From: Neoechinorhynchus agilis
Taxonomy: Eukaryota > Acanthocephala
Assembly (NCBI GenBank): GCA_051530055.1
Contig: CM121342.1
Location: 992,001 to 1,056,000 of the forward strand
DNA length: 64,000 nucleotides
Direction: 5' to 3'
This document shows, piece by piece, positions 32,886 through 46,039 of the stretch. Position 1 is the stretch's first letter, and the number at the start of each line of letters is the position of its first letter. The position numbers were made by a program, and so were the translations under genes. The notes beneath the pieces are model-generated. The model worked only from the letters and a program-made list of their open reading frames with translations, made no database searches and was not told the origin of the DNA.

Positions 32886-33285
32886 TACAAACTAAGCCAG
32901 TTTTATACCTCGCGATAAGTGTTGAATTCTTTTATGCTTCTTGGCAAGCCGGTTATTCAGGATTTTTAGAATATCTTGTGCCTAAAAGGGAAAATAAGCC
33001 GATTAAGGGATGTTCCAAAAACACTGAATCAATATAATCGGCTTGTCAGTAGACATTAAAGAATTTCGTATTTTCAATAGTTTAAAAGCAACAATTATCA
33101 TTGCCATCATTGGTGCAAAATATAAGCTTCTGTGGTCGAATCGATCTTACTTTAGAAAGCGTAACAGATTTTTTTCGACATTGTTTGTGTTTATTTTTCA
33201 AAATGGCAAGCAAATAAAAGCGACCTGCCTTCCCTTAAAAAATAAATAACGCAAGTACTAGTTTTAAGTGCAATATAAGTTCACT

Positions 33286-33665
33286 ATGCGAATTCTGTGC
33301 TTCAGTCAATTCACCTTCGCTGTTGTTCAATTATACGTTTTTGAACTTCACAATAGAATTTGCGATGAACTGAACCGACAAAGAGCGGTCAGTCTCGAGT
33401 TGAAGAATTATAGTGTGGGATTCCCCATCAATAGAGAAAACGTTCCAATCGTTGTTCGTGTAAGTTTGAAAACCATTAAATTATATTCACCGATTTCGTA
33501 GATTAGCAGCTACTCGCTGACAAATGGGAATACGTCGATGCTCACATTGAAGCTGTTCTTCAAATAGACAAATTGCTCGCTCCTCGTTTTTTAGTATTCT
33601 GCCACTCTAATTTCATTCTAAAATTTCAATCTTTCGGTAGTGAGATCAACCGATTTTATGGATTA
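33286..33665 (+). pseudogene. Damaged direct-repeat copy of the 31150 gene
   Basis: Exon 1 is nearly identical in sequence (VFELHNRICDELNRQ ... VPIVVR) and keeps the GTAAGT donor. Exon 2 begins LLADKWEYVDAHIEAVLQ but diverges by a frameshift at about 33590. The flanks match too: the block at 33230-33286 resembles 31090-31150. A tandem duplication of about 2.1 kb spacing with the SINE-split inverted copy in between. Right-arm copy at about 56628-57007. Confidence 0.65.
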
Positions 33666-34239
33666 CTGGATTGACAAAGTGACGTCGGTGAAGTATTTTC
33701 TTCCATATCGAAGCAATGATTAATAGGAAAATGTAAGGATGCGACTAGCATTAATTTGGACGAAAAATAAAAAATTCTCTCTAATAGAAGCTCAGAATAA
33801 CCCGAGTTCCGAAAGTGGGGGTTCCGAATTGAATAAACTGGACAATTTGCAAATATGGTTAAAAAACTTGTCGTTCGGTCAATCTGCCAAGTGATGAGTT
33901 ATGAATAAAAAATATATCTCTGAAATGCAAGCGTTTTAATTAGATATAGGAACTCTCCGTTCTGATATTTTAAAAATGACGCCAACATCAATTACAGAAC
34001 TTCGAAAACGCCACCTTAATGATATAAAGGGAAAAAGCAAAACAACATATCAGTGAATTATAGGCAAAAGTGCAACTAAAACGAACATCTCCAAAGTTCA
34101 AAAATGCTCACAAATACACAAGACGCTCAATCCACCTCTTTCAATTCAACGGCAGAGCGAATGCTATAATTTCGTCGACGGCAATAAGCGGGTATACGTG
34201 AATTCTGTATAACTTTACACGAAAGAATTTAAAAAAACA

Positions 34240-34650
34240 TTCAGTTGGACTCTCCCGGAACGACGGTAAACGCCCTGATGGAGAGACTCTCCTCCCATGG
34301 TGCTCCGGGAAAATACTGGTTTGGGATTTTACCTGCTCCAACACGCTCGCATCATCCCACTTACGGGATGCCACCTCAAAGGCGGGAGCAGTCGCCAGCT
34401 TCAGCGTGGAAAAGAAGCGGCAGAAGTATTCCTCGCTCGATGGGCATCAATATATTTTCATCCCGATTGCGGTGGAAACACTTGGATGTCTCGGAAAAGA
34501 AGCCGATTATTTCCTCTCACGACTGGGAGGGATGCTAAAACATGCCACCAGCGATATGCGATCCAGGAGCTTCCTATTGCAGCGAATCAGCGCGGCGATT
34601 CAACGCGGCAATGCCGCGGCCATCAAGGAAGCTGCCGAACAAACATAACA
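34240..34650 (+). mobile_element. LINE C-terminal fragment (left arm)
   Basis: Encodes KRQKYSSLDGHQYIFIPIAV, ETLGCLGKEADYFLSRLGG, FLLQRISAAIQRGNAAAI: the last domain of the restriction-like endonuclease LINE family (compare VPFGVETLGSFG and QNISLAV in LINE copy C), but from a distinct subfamily. Right-arm copy at about 55643-56053. Confidence 0.7.
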
Positions 34651-34969
34651 TTTGAAGACAACAAATTGTAGCATCGAATGAATTGTCTTATTATTTTTAC
34701 ATGACGTATTTTTTATACTAATGTTGAACTTTAATTGTTAAAGAGTCGCATAACTTTCTTTAGTAGTTCTCAATACTTTAATAATGACTGATGAGGAGAG
34801 GCTATCTGGTTAAGTATTGGCGATTTGCCCACTGCTTCAGAGAACGAATTCAAATTTGCGGAATGTAGAGAACTTAATTTACCTTTTGATAGCGAATTAT
34901 AATAAAAAAAAATTATATCTTTTTTTATAATTGACGCTTTGTTTTCAAACAAACGAAACAAACACACAA

Positions 34970-35130
34970 CAACAAAACGTTCCAACAATCACCACCGCCC
35001 ACGAAGAAGAGGCATCGCTCTCCCCTCAGTGGTCGCGACCACAATCGCTGCGTTTCCTCCTTGGATCGCTTTATTTGATAATTTTCGGCATCGCGTAGGC
35101 CGTCTTCAGTCTAGTTTTTAGAGTGACAGT
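34970..35130 (-). mobile_element. LINE 3'-end fragment (left arm)
   Basis: Minus-strand AIQGGNAAIVVATTEG and the following LLRGRW resemble the terminal QRGNVASVMAAAEEG of the LINE at 50540-51725. Very short and decayed. Right-arm copy at about 55163-55323. Confidence 0.45.
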
Positions 35131-35274
35131 CTTTTTTTCCGTCTCGGCAAAGATTTTCCTCGATGATATGTGGAAAAGCAGCCCATGTTCCCACATTTGG
35201 CGTCTAGCCAAATTTATCTGCACTATTTTTGGATGAGTTGCGATTCACTTAAAGAGGGGATTTTGAGGTCGGTG

Positions 35275-35552
35275 ACATGGAGAGGGGATTGAATTCTATT
35301 GATCATACTCGTAAGATTAAGATGACACAAGGCAGACCATCGGATTATCGGTCGTTTCTGAATTCGTTTTTCAAAGTTAATCAGATCACGGATTTCAGTT
35401 GGTATCGCAAAAAGGACAGTCACGCATCGAAAATTCCATTATCCTCGAATGATGAAACAAGCAATTTATGCTGAGATTCACATTACAGCAATAATTTGCA
35501 TATCGTAATTATTGGAGAAACGATTGGCTCTAGACGGAATGAACGCAATTTT
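35275..35552 (+). repeat. Unclassified dispersed repeat, copy 3, ends at the arm's inner edge
   Basis: GGGGATTGAATTCTATTGATC, TCGGATTATCGGTCGTTTCT and ATTATTGGAGAAACGATTGG match copies 1 and 2. The arm's inner boundary falls within this repeat at 35552. Confidence 0.6.
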
Positions 35553-36119
35553 CGCTGATAATGGATAAGAGAAGCGATACCGAAAGATGATCTTTCACTA
35601 AATCGATATGAAGGAAAATTGTAGTTTTTTTTACATATATTTCTTTTGATGAATTTCCACAAATATCGAAATGCTATTAAAAGATATTGGCAATGTCTGG
35701 ATGTACCTACGTTTGTGAAACAGGATTATCTGGTCAAAAGTCAGTAGTTCAGCATATCACTAAAAAAAGTTAAAATCGTATTTCTCTGCTTGTTCAATAG
35801 ACATTCGTCGTCTGAATTGCTACTATTTTTGAAAATGTATTTACGTTTAATATTTTCATCGTAGCAAAAAATATGCAGTGATTGGGATGAGATGAGGGTG
35901 CAATACAGCTTTAAATAATTGAAATGCAACATAGTATTGATCTTCGTTAGAAACCCAAGCATACATTATCAATTCAGGTTTGGATGACATATATTTCTGG
36001 TGAATTTCTACAAATGGCGAGACGCCGCAAAAAGATATTAACAATTTTTGGAAGTACCTACGTTTGTGATACTGGATTAACTGGTCAAAAGTCAGCAGTT
36101 CTACACATCACTAAAAAAA
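35553..36119. other. Spacer start, no gene seen
   Basis: AT-rich. An internal direct repeat: AATATGTTTGGAAGTACCTACGTTTGTGA-type sequence at about 35690-35760 recurs at about 36045-36120 (ACCTACGTTTGTGA, GGTCAAAAGTCAGCAGTTC). No coding exon supported. Confidence 0.4.
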
Positions 36120-36910
36120 GTAGAAGATGAGCTCCATAGTGGCCTTTGAAAGGATAACTTCAATCCAGAATGGTCTCGACGACAAAGACGAGATGGCAAT
36201 CACGATATCGCTCAAGAGAGTGTCAGCAATAAGAATTTGCATACCAGGCAAAGGATATTCTTTGGTAGCGGTGTACATGGAAGATTATCAGAACAGTGCT
36301 TTGAAACTTCTGAAGTCAGACAAATTTGAGAGGCTAGCAAAAGATACAGCGCGAAATATAGTCCAATTTTAACAGTTTACTTGGTAACTTGTAAAACCAG
36401 TCTCTTAAAGTTCAACGATTCTCAAATATGACCAGATCATCATTAACTGCGGAACCGTTTCTCTGTCTCCTTCCGAAGATTCACGAGCCCGTCCCTCGAT
36501 ACCGTCTATTTATAGCTTCCTATATGTGTGTTAATCAGCGCTCATCCAAAAAGATCAATGCATTTTTAAGATTAATTTTACAAATCTCCGCTTCACACAT
36601 TAAAGATGGTTTAACGTTTGCGATTGAGATTAGGAAAATAAACATTGTGCACTACAGAATGTTTACGGTCAATGTGAACATCCACTTCACCAATGTTTTC
36701 AGCCGACGTACTCACTAAGCATTGCAGCGAACAATGTTTGGACCTTGGTATGTGGCATTCTTAATCCAATGGTGCATGAGCATGACAGCCTTTGAATTTG
36801 AGGGTACCTTCTACGATCAAAAAGATGGCGTATCCTTGGGATCGCCATTAGCTCGACCTTAGCTGACATATACAAGCGTGAATGGCAGTCCACTTTCTTG
36901 GAACTCCATA
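36120..36910 (+). mobile_element. Old, degraded Penelope-like element copy (reverse transcriptase part)
   Basis: Pieces match the 10656-12083 enzyme: CLLPKIHEPVPRYRLFIASY, INAFLRLILQISASHIKDGL, FTVNVNIHFTNV, MTAFEFEGTFYDQKDGV. Much more diverged than the copies at 10688 and 60219, so an older insertion. No terminal repeats or GIY-YIG part recognised. Confidence 0.8.
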
Positions 36911-39900
36911 ATAATAACACGTTTATTGTTAAAAAAATATACAAAGAATAGGAGCGAATATTTTTTATGAATGATTATCACGCTTATTGGTAAAAAATAC
37001 AGAATAGGACCATGTACCTTTGGGTCCTCATAAGCACTCAAGTTTACAGTTGTTCCAAAAAAGCGTATCCTCTAGGATGGGAATATCTGATTCGAGAGAT
37101 GTCCATTCGGCTGGGACTATCCAGTCTTGGCATGTTCGTTCGGGTGAAAATCTGTCCCTTCGTTCGAGAATATCCGATTGGATTGGAAGGTCCGTTCTGG
37201 TGGTAATTGATGTTTATTGTTTTCAGGAGCGCTTATAAGGTAGGTCTTTCCTCAGGTTCATTTCCTCAAGTTAATTTTTCCACTTCTGTGAAGAAAGTCT
37301 CTAATCTGACACATTTCAGTGATGAAAATTGGCTTAACAAAGCAATTATCGGTTGATTAAAATTAATGACATATAAAGGCCCACACTTAACACCACATTA
37401 AAATTTAGTTTTCTTTGTTGAATTTTTAATTGTGATCTTATCATGCTCGCTGATAATTTTCACGGTGACACTCTTAGCTCATTCGGTAATTTGGAAAACT
37501 CTAGCAACCTACTTTTAACGACAATAAACAGATTCTTAAATTTAAAAATTAATTAATGCGGCTTTGGGCAATCAGAATTAAAGTTAGAAAAACCGAGAAT
37601 TGCACGCAGAATAAATCCCAAGTAATTTTAAAGTTTGAACCTATTTAAGAGATCTGGTAATGTTCTTTAAAAGTTTAATCTTATTATGACTCGTAAAAAT
37701 GTCGCTAAACCGAAATTTGCACGCAAGAACAGTTTGGATTAGCATGATTGTAAGATGTGCACAAAGGATTGAATAAGATTTAATAATCAAAAAATTTAGA
37801 ATTGGCAAAGCGTAGTTTGTAAATTCAGGATAATCGAATTTCTGCCTACGATAATCAGTGGTGACGAAATAAAAGACGCAAAACTCATAATTGCGCTGGG
37901 AGTACGAAAGAAAGCAAAAATGGCACCTAATCGCATTTAGGGATGCGTACATTTCTGAAGCTCATGGTTTAAGTGATTTTTACGCCCATGCCGAGAAGAT
38001 TGCAGCTGTCGTAAATAAATTAATAGTTATTTTTTAAGGCTCGTAATTTTTTAAGGCTAGTTATTTTTGCCATTTACCGACTGTTTTTGTCGTCGTTCCA
38101 ATTTTCATAAATAGCGAAGTGATTCCGCGTAATTTTTTTGACGGTTCGTTTTTCGCTATTTCTTGTGCTCTGATTGGGGTTTAAATTGTTGCTCGTGCGA
38201 ATGAAAAAAGTGTTCTTATAAACTTTTTGAGTAAAATGAAAATTTTATCAGGATCTGAGCTTTAGAACATCTTTAGCCTCGATTGCCTCGATGTTACATC
38301 CAGCATTCCCTCTTGAATCGCGGAATAAGGAAACTACAAAAAAAATCGTTCTGTAGCAACCTATCAACGCTTTTTATCAGCTTCTTTCGAAAATGGGCTC
38401 AGAAATATTCAGTTAACTTCAATTTCATGAACATGTATTGGTTGTTTTGTAATTGTATCGATGAAAAGCTTTTGAAAGTAATCGTGTTTTGACATTATTT
38501 TGATAATCTCTCTAAGCGCTTGCTCTGTCGCTTTCATTAAGTTAAAATTAAAGTTAAGGCAATTTTAGATAATTTAATTTGACAAATAGGACCTAGAGTT
38601 TATTTATTTGCCTAGCTTTCGCCGTTCTACTGCTTCAACTGAGCAATTGTTTGCGAAGAAAAATTCGCCGTAAAACGGCGAAAGCTAAACAAATAAATGA
38701 ACTCTAGGTTGCATTTGTCAAATTAAATTATCTAAAATTAAGACATGCGCCTGGGAAATCTAGCAGCGATTTACACTATCAATTGTCGGCCTTTATTTTT
38801 TTAATGTTTTTCTAAATCCGTTTGTTAAAATCGAACAATTACGTAATTAACGACTATTTTTCCATTTACGATTCCGTGTTCGTCGTTTTGAGATGGCAGC
38901 GGTTTAAACGACCGTCATCCGCAAAACAAAAGGAGAGTAACGACGTTTCGCGATTACTCTTGACGAAATGACCTCAAATCCTTTCCTCGGCGGTAACGTC
39001 AGCAGACGAAATTGATCGATTTTTACGTGAGTTTCAGACTCGTTGAATAGAAAAAAACTGCCGTACAGGTTCTGCTTTATTTGTTAGATGGTCGGTAAAT
39101 TCGGCAATTTTAAGTTTTATTAAGACGAAAAGTCTAAGCCGAGATAATTGCTACCTATGAAACGGTATCGATTGATAGGCACAATATTTCGATTCTTTAT
39201 TAAACTGAAAATTGGATATCCGAGATTCAGAAATTGAATGCTGGATGCATTCTCGAGGCGATGGAAGATTTATCGTTGTTCGCATTAAAACTTTGAGCGG
39301 GAAAAAAAGGAAATTTGAATATTGGAACAATTTTTTTATCCTTTACTTTTAGTCTACAAGTTGGAAAATAAGTAGTAAATTGTCAAACTGCTAAAATTAC
39401 GCGTGCAGAATCTTTCTTAGAGAACTTGAATTTCGTTCACTTCCAAGTAAATATTCTTTTCCAATTCGAATCGATTACCAATCGATAAGCCCAATGATTT
39501 GAATTTCACAACTAAATTTTCGTTTTTTGGATTATCCTAAACGCAATTCGCTTGATCATGTCTAGATTGAAATAACAATATTCTCCGATCCTTCGATTGC
39601 TTTGTGCAAATAAAAGCCTGATGGAGAAAAGGTAGACCTCGTCGGCCTCTACTTGTGAGTTCTGAGGGATAATTTTGTTTTTTACGAATTTGCCCAGTTT
39701 TTTTTAATTGTGACGCTCATTGCAGCATAAAGTTCAGCGCGATGAATGCGCTACTTCGATTTAAGTGCTAGTTTTTGTGTTTGAAGACAGCAGCTATAGT
39801 GGTCCACTGGAAAGGTCGGTTTTTCTTAGTGGGTTTCAACGGTACCTGAAGGCACGAATTCTAGAAACTCGAACCTTTAATCTAACGGAATGTTCATTTG

Positions 39901-40139
39901 ATATACGGTTTTGTCTTTTCAGGGGCGCAAAATCCTTCAATCAAATTCTCTTTCAGGTGAGCGATAAAAATAGTGCAAAGAAATCTATAGCTTTCGCTAT
40001 CGACGACGGGAAAAGTTTCAATACAACTGATTTGTCAATCTGCGATCTCTCATAGGCTAAAAGGAAGCAGCTCTTATGCAAAGTACTTAGACTGTTCGGA
40101 GAAATCTTCGTCAAATGCATCATAAGAGTTAGTCAATGT
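36911..40139. other. About 3.2 kb without a supported gene
   Basis: Mostly AT-rich. It holds a foldback element at 38561-38740 (listed separately). Open frames such as 37012-37206 and 39765-40055 are short and unrecognised. Part of 39600-40139 may belong to the Gypsy element's terminal region, which I could not delimit. Confidence 0.35.
38561..38740. repeat. Foldback / MITE-like inverted repeat
   Basis: TTTTAGATAATTTAATTTGAC (left) returns in reverse complement as GTCAAATTAAATTATCTAAAA (right), with the inner parts CTAGAGTTTATTTATTTG and CGGCGAAAGC also pairing. Arms of about 70 bp flank a loop of about 40 bp. Looks like a small non-autonomous DNA element. Confidence 0.65.
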
Positions 40140-43100
40140 GAGGAAATCACGGAAGCAACGAAGATGTAGGGAAGGCGAGCCTGGAAATCTGAGTGGAAGT
40201 GAACAAACTTATCATATTGCTTTATTAACAGCACACACAAACGTGCTGCCACACTACTACCATAATAATCAATGGCACACTCTACATACGTCACTCGTCA
40301 CCGCACACATCTCTTCCTCCAATCAAACTTGAAACGTTGTGGAGGTCGTCTTATTCTTGTGCTTCTCCGCAGTAGCTTCTCTGGTTCCTTTTTAGCGATA
40401 GCTTCTCCTTTTTTGCCCGGTCGTCGACGGTCTCGCTTGCTTCTTTTTCAGGCACTGGTTTCTCCTCCTTCACCGAATCCCCTTCGTTCCTTGAAGACGA
40501 CTCCTCTTCCTCATCCGTCTCTGTGGATCTCGATCCATCCTATTCTCTGTGGTTCTATCTTAGCGAACTTTGTTTCATCCGACTCTGCACTGCTAGTCTC
40601 TTTTCACCATCTGTGCCGTAAATAGTCCCAATGAATCCTCTGCTCTTCACCGTTTTCGCCAACAACGCGATAAGATACCGGCCCTGCCCTGCGCTCTATC
40701 TTTCGTTCCATTTATCATTTATAGGTCGCTTATACCAAATTAAGTCCTTGTCTTGAAATTGGTGCTCTTTCTTCAGATCGAACTTCTCTTTCGAATTTTC
40801 TGAGGCGTCTTTTTTTATCAATTGATGCATGCATATTGTCGAACAATGTGGTCAAACGTCTGCCTATTAATTTTTCAGCTGGTGTTATCTTGGTGACATT
40901 GTTCTCGGAATTTCTCTAATTAAAAAGAAACGCCCATAATTCCTCTTGATTAATATCCCGATTTTGTCCATCGTTCTTCGTTTGAAAGTACCAACCATTC
41001 GTTCTACTAACCCATTGGTCTGAGAGTGATATGGACTCGATTTAATATGCGGAATTCCCGGTTCTTTACGAAATACTTCAAACTGTTCTGACGTGAATTG
41101 GGGACCATTGTCGGAGACAATCTGTTTTCGAATTCCGAATCTGGCAAAGCAATCTTTGAGTTTGGCTATCACACTACCGATTGTTGCTCAACTTCCCAAT
41201 TTCCAAATCTCTGGCCACTTACTCGTGGCATCCACTAACAGAAAACATCTTACCATAGACGGGCCCTGCCAAATCATGGTGTTGCTGGAGTATCCCGTGG
41301 ATACATCGGTTTTCCTTTCTTCAAAACTCTTCGCTTCTAGCAGTGTTTGCATTGATTGACGAAGATTTCCACGTCTGCTCCAATTTTCGGCCACCAAACA
41401 TAATGTCTTGATAGGTTTCTCATGGCCTCGATACCCGGATGACCTTCGTGGAGCATACTCAACACCGCTGGGCGCAATTGCTTAGGAATTACAATTCTTT
41501 GCCGCATCATGATGTGCCGTTTTCCTCTGACAATTCGCTTCTTCGGTTCTAGTATTTCTTTTCATTTCCATTTATCTTGAGCTCCCAACCGTAATTCAAA
41601 AACCTGACTATTCTTTGAGTCTCATCATCGCATTTCGTAGCCTCGATAATCGTTATTATTGAAAGCTGACATTGTTTGGCACCTTCGTTCTGAATCGTGA
41701 ACAACGTCCTGGCGTCGATAGTGTTCTCTGCTTCTAGACTTAATGGGTTGGGTAAGCGAGATAGACAATCGGCATACAAATTCGTTTTGCCCTTCACATA
41801 TCGTAATCGTACTCGCCCAAAAGGATCGCCCAACGTACTATCCGTTCATTGATCATCTTGCTTAATGTTCTGTTTTATCCAAATATATGCCTTAACGGTT
41901 GATGATCCGTTTTGATCTTAAATTGTCGGCCAAAAAGGTATTTATGAAATCTCTTGACCCCATATACGATAGCCAGCGCTTCCTTATCCAACGTTGAATA
42001 TTTTAGCTCTGCTGGGCTGAGTTTCTTGGAAGCAAACATGATAGGCATATTTTTCTGGTTTCGCTCGTCAAATTGGAAAATAGCAGCTCCAACTCCTTTC
42101 TCGGTAGCATCACAAGCTATGGTCACTGGTTTTGTTTCATCGAATAGGATCAAGCTGATATGATTCGATACGGCCTCCTTGACATCAATAAACGCATTTT
42201 TTTCATTTTTGCCTTATTTCCACTTGGCATTCACTCTAAGCAAATCCTGCAACGGTACATAAATTGTTTGCAAATGTGGTATGAATTTGTCTAAGAAGTT
42301 CACCGCACCTAACAAAGATCGCAGCTCTTTTTTACAAACAGGATCTGCAGCTAGTTTCAAATTATCCACTCGTTCTGCACTTGCCTGCCGTTTCCCCTTC
42401 CCCAGAGAAATTTACATTTGTCCTTTACTCGCACTCCAGCCGATTCCAACCTTTAGAGGAATCTTCAAGTTCCGCAAATGATCCTCATCATTCGTCCCCG
42501 AGACTAATATCATCAAGATATGCTTGTGTCATCGGCGCGTCCTCAAGCAGTTCATACATGAACCGTTGAAACATCTTCGGAGCTGCCGAAATTCCGAATG
42601 GGAGCCTTTGATAACTGAACAACCCCCAGGGAGTTACAATCGTCAATAATCCCTTACTTTTCTCGTCGACTTCCAATTGTAAATATGCATCAGCCAGGTC
42701 TAAGATAGAATACTTCTCACCATTGACCAATTTACCCGCTAGTTCCTCCATACTTGGAATTTTTGCTAGCTATCCATCTTCATGAATTTATTGACAGTCA
42801 CCTTAAAGTCTCCCCAAATCCGAATCGTTCCATCGGGTTTCTTTATGGGTACAATCGGTGTTGCCTATTCGATTGACTGTTCGGCACCCTGCACTGGTTT
42901 TAGAATTCCTTCGCCTTCCAGACTGTAATTCTTCTTTGATCGGTTCAATCAATGCGAATGGTATCCTACGAGCTGGCAGAAAAATAATTTCGGCATTCGT
43001 CTTCAGTGGGAATTTTACTTTATAATTCTTGATCGGGTATTGTGCTTTTCGAAATACATTCGCATAATCATCAACAAGCTTTTGTAAACGTCCGTCCGTT

Positions 43101-44045
43101 GATCCTTCGTTAACGGTATTTACGAAAACCTGATCAGTCAGCTTCATGTCGAATACCCTGCACCATGGTAGTCCGAACAAACATCGGGGTGCCCTATCTA
43201 TCACAGTTAACCGGGGCCTTCTTCCTTTGATTTGCAACTTTCACCCGTACTTTGCATTGCCCAAAATTTGGTATCCTCGATCCACTGAAACCGGTGAATG
43301 ATTGGTCGCCTTCCGGAGCTGGTTTCTCTATGCGATTCCAAACGGCTTTACTTATTGTACTGACATCGACACCTGTGTCAACTTGTATCGAAACTCTAGA
43401 ACCATTTATCCTGACTTCCACCCATGCTTGCTTTTGGATCGGTATTTTCTCAATTTTTGTAACCTGAAATTCTTTCTCGCTCGAATCGGGGCTGATTCGC
43501 TATAGCATGCTCACATTTTGACTCCGGCACTTTCTAGCGACATGGTCATATCTTCCACACTAGAAACACTTGATCATCCGTGCTTTACATTGGTAATTTT
43601 GACCATGACCTAGTCCACATTTAGAGCATTCGTTTCTCCGATTTTTGAGGCCTCTTGAATTTCTTTTTATCGGCCACACGTGCTCTTCGATCTCAGCTGC
43701 AGGTTTCGGGATCATCTCCATCGCTCTTGCCGTTGCTTCGAATTTAAGAGATATTTCCTGAAGCATTTCAAACCTAAGATTCTCCGCCTGTAACGCAGCT
43801 CTTCTGACTGCTTCATATGATCCCTCAACCTTTCTGACAAAGCCTGCTCTTCCGTTTCTATCTCTTTTTTTATATAATTTGCAGTCTTCTGCAGCTCTCT
43901 TTAGTTCAGCAAACCATTCAGAATAAGTTTGTTCTGTCTTCATCAAAACTTGACCGAACTTATATCGAGCCGTCATCTCGTTCCCGAGCATTCCCAGCAG
44001 ACTTAAAAGCGTGTTGCAAATTTGCTCATAACTCACAAGCTCAAC
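40140..44045 (-). mobile_element. Ty3/Gypsy LTR retrotransposon, broken
   Basis: Minus-strand order is gag with a zinc knuckle (about 43560-44040), aspartic protease (about 43190-43420), reverse transcriptase (about 42490-43240), RNase H (about 41550-42160), integrase (about 40880-41400) and the usual C-terminal tail (about 40600-40690). The order is that of Ty3/Gypsy, and no envelope part was seen. It is broken, with roughly five to ten interruptions, so of moderate age. Long terminal repeats could not be delimited. Its 5' side abuts a LINE fragment at about 44080. Confidence 0.88.
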
Positions 44046-44087
44046 TTATCTCGGGTCAGAATATTCGTCAATTGACGAAACTTCAAC

Positions 44088-45540
44088 TCCCTTGTTGTTA
44101 AAAAGTGGCCAGAAATAGGAGTTCAACAAGGGTATCCCTTGGGCCCAATAGCCTTTTCACTTACAGTCAATCCCGTCGCGCACTCTCTTCAGTCCAGCTT
44201 TAACGGCTGGTACCTTGATGATTTAACGCTCGCAGGTAACCCTTCTGTAGTACTGCGCGATTTGGAAACAATCCTGAAGAAGACGGTGAAAATTGGCATT
44301 GAATTGAATACTGCGAAATGCGAGATTTTAGTAATGAACGTGGAAGATGAGGCGTCCAGACAAACTATCGTGAAAGTTTTTCAGAACCTGATCCCGGGAT
44401 TGAATTGATCACTCTAGACCGGTTGAGTCTTTGTTGAAGAAGAGGTTGCCAATCTTCAACCGCAACTTTCGGCGCTGTGCGAACGATTTAATGAATTATC
44501 TTCACACGAGGCTCTGTTCCTGCGCACAACACCTTTTCTAGACATAAGGATAAGCTGGCTGCGTCCTTGTCTGTGTCGTCCGGCGGTTTTTGGTATTCGA
44601 AAAGCAACCGATATTTCTCTGCCAGCTTATTTGGAATCATATGAAGCAAGTCGCAAAATAGTTCAATCCTTTGTTGGCGAGAATTACACTTTGGATGAAG
44701 ATTTCGTTGAGGCTCTCAATCTTTGATGTGGAGATTCAGGCGGTGAGCAGGTACCCGTCAATGGTTGCAAACAATCAGTTTGTGATTCAACCCTAATTGC
44801 GAGAATTCATAACTCTTTAATTTCAGATTTTCGTTACTTGGTGAACCGAACTCGATTGGCGGCGGTCTCTACAAAAGAATCGGGTGATTGGCTCAACGCT
44901 ATCCTAATCGCTTCTTTGTGTACCCTTCTCTCCGACGAGACAGTAAGAATTGCAGTATCTTTAAGACTTGGGGTACCGATGTACACATCCCATCGCTGCC
45001 GTCGCGGAGGGACCGTGGAACCATCGGGACGCCATGGTATCGTTTGTCGGTAATCAGGCCTGAGGTACTCACGACACGCCGAAGTGAACGCAATTCTCTT
45101 AGTTACTGTGAATAACATCCTAGAGCCGAGCAATCTTTGCCGACTCAATAGCCGTAGACCGGACGGTGTCACATTATTCTCCACGCGAGAAGGCAAATGC
45201 CTTCCCTGGAACGCCACGTTCGCAGCCAGCAACATAAAATTCGCCACAATTAAACCAGGGGAGCAGTAACAGTCGATGAAGAACGCAAAAAGACAAAATA
45301 CCGGGCCTAGGTCGAAATCATTATTTCGTTCCTTTCGGCGTCAAGACATTCGGTTCGTTTGGTACCGCGGCGCAAGACCTGATCAAGCGATTGAGACGAA
45401 TCACTGGCGATCCAAGATCAGGAGAATTCCTCCTACAAAGCATAAATCTGACTCTGCGACAAGGGAACGCTGCATCAGTCCTTTCGACCGTTACACCAGG
45501 ACGGCAGCTGAATGATCCAGAGCGTTGGTGTGAATGATTT
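44088..45540 (+). mobile_element. LINE copy D (same family as copies A-C), 5' truncated
   Basis: Begins inside the reverse transcriptase (GPIAFSLTVNPVAHSLQSSF, then GWYLDDLTLAGNPS with the YLDD catalytic motif and ELNTAKCEILVMN). The C-terminal domain at 44838-45500 contains RTRLAAVSTKESGDWLNAIL, a Cys/His cluster and the RRPDGVTLFSTREGKC patch. Several frameshifts. Flanked on the left by the Gypsy element. Confidence 0.78.
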
Positions 45541-45683
45541 CTGCTCCGGGATTAAGTGAACCTTTATAAGATCTTTTCAAATAAAAAATATATTGTAGTT
45601 TCGATAACCCACAAATAAAATGTTATGAAATATCATTTTCTTGTATTTATCAGCTGATTTTTTCGACCGCATGTACATATTTA
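45541..45683. other. LINE 3' end and flank
   Basis: AATAAA-rich tail of LINE copy D (TTTCAAATAAAAAATAT) followed by AT-rich sequence. No separate gene. Confidence 0.4.
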
Positions 45684-45960
45684 TATTGATGCGCATTAGC
45701 AATTTCGGCGGTCGGAGGAACTTTGTTTTTACATCAAAGAAGTGACGTTACCTCTTTAACTCGGATGAAACGTTAAGAGTTCGTACATCTCTCCGGATCC
45801 TCAGATACCTCCAGGAGGCCGGACTCATCAGTGAGTTTCATCCCTTCAGCGGTATTTCGCCCCCTTTGGTTGTGCGTCATTGGCGATCGTGGATTCGAAC
45901 CCTTTGACCCTGAAACAAGGATTCGGGGCACGAGTCCACTTGACCACCTCTACACAACTA
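45684..45960 (-). repeat. tRNA-derived SINE, copy 1 of inverted pair
   Basis: Minus strand from about 45960: tRNA-like head with GGTGGTCAAGTGG (box A), CCTTGTTTCAGGG and GGGTTCGAATCC (box B), then a body through AATACCGCTGAAGGGATG, TCACTGATGAGTCCGGCC and GAGGATCCGGAGAGATG, ending near AATTGCTAATGCGCATCAA at 45684. The reverse copy follows 80 bp away. Confidence 0.7.
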
Positions 45961-46039
45961 CGAAATGTACAAACCCAGCTGGCGAAATCGGTCTGCTCAA
46001 CCACATGTCTTTATCATTTTGTTGCATTTGTCAGCTGAT

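Larger units (their letters stand above)
30074..35552 (+). repeat. Left arm of giant inverted repeat (5479 bp)
   Basis: The reverse complement of this segment is present at 54741-60218. Positions pair with a constant sum of 90292 up to about 32640 and 90293 afterwards; the shift is one A in a run (A7 here, A6 in the other arm). One substitution was noticed, near 34814. Outer edge: matching starts at TTCATATTGAGAGGACGG (30074). Inner edge: matching ends at GAACGCAATTTT (35552). No target-site duplication was seen at the edges. Confidence 0.95.
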
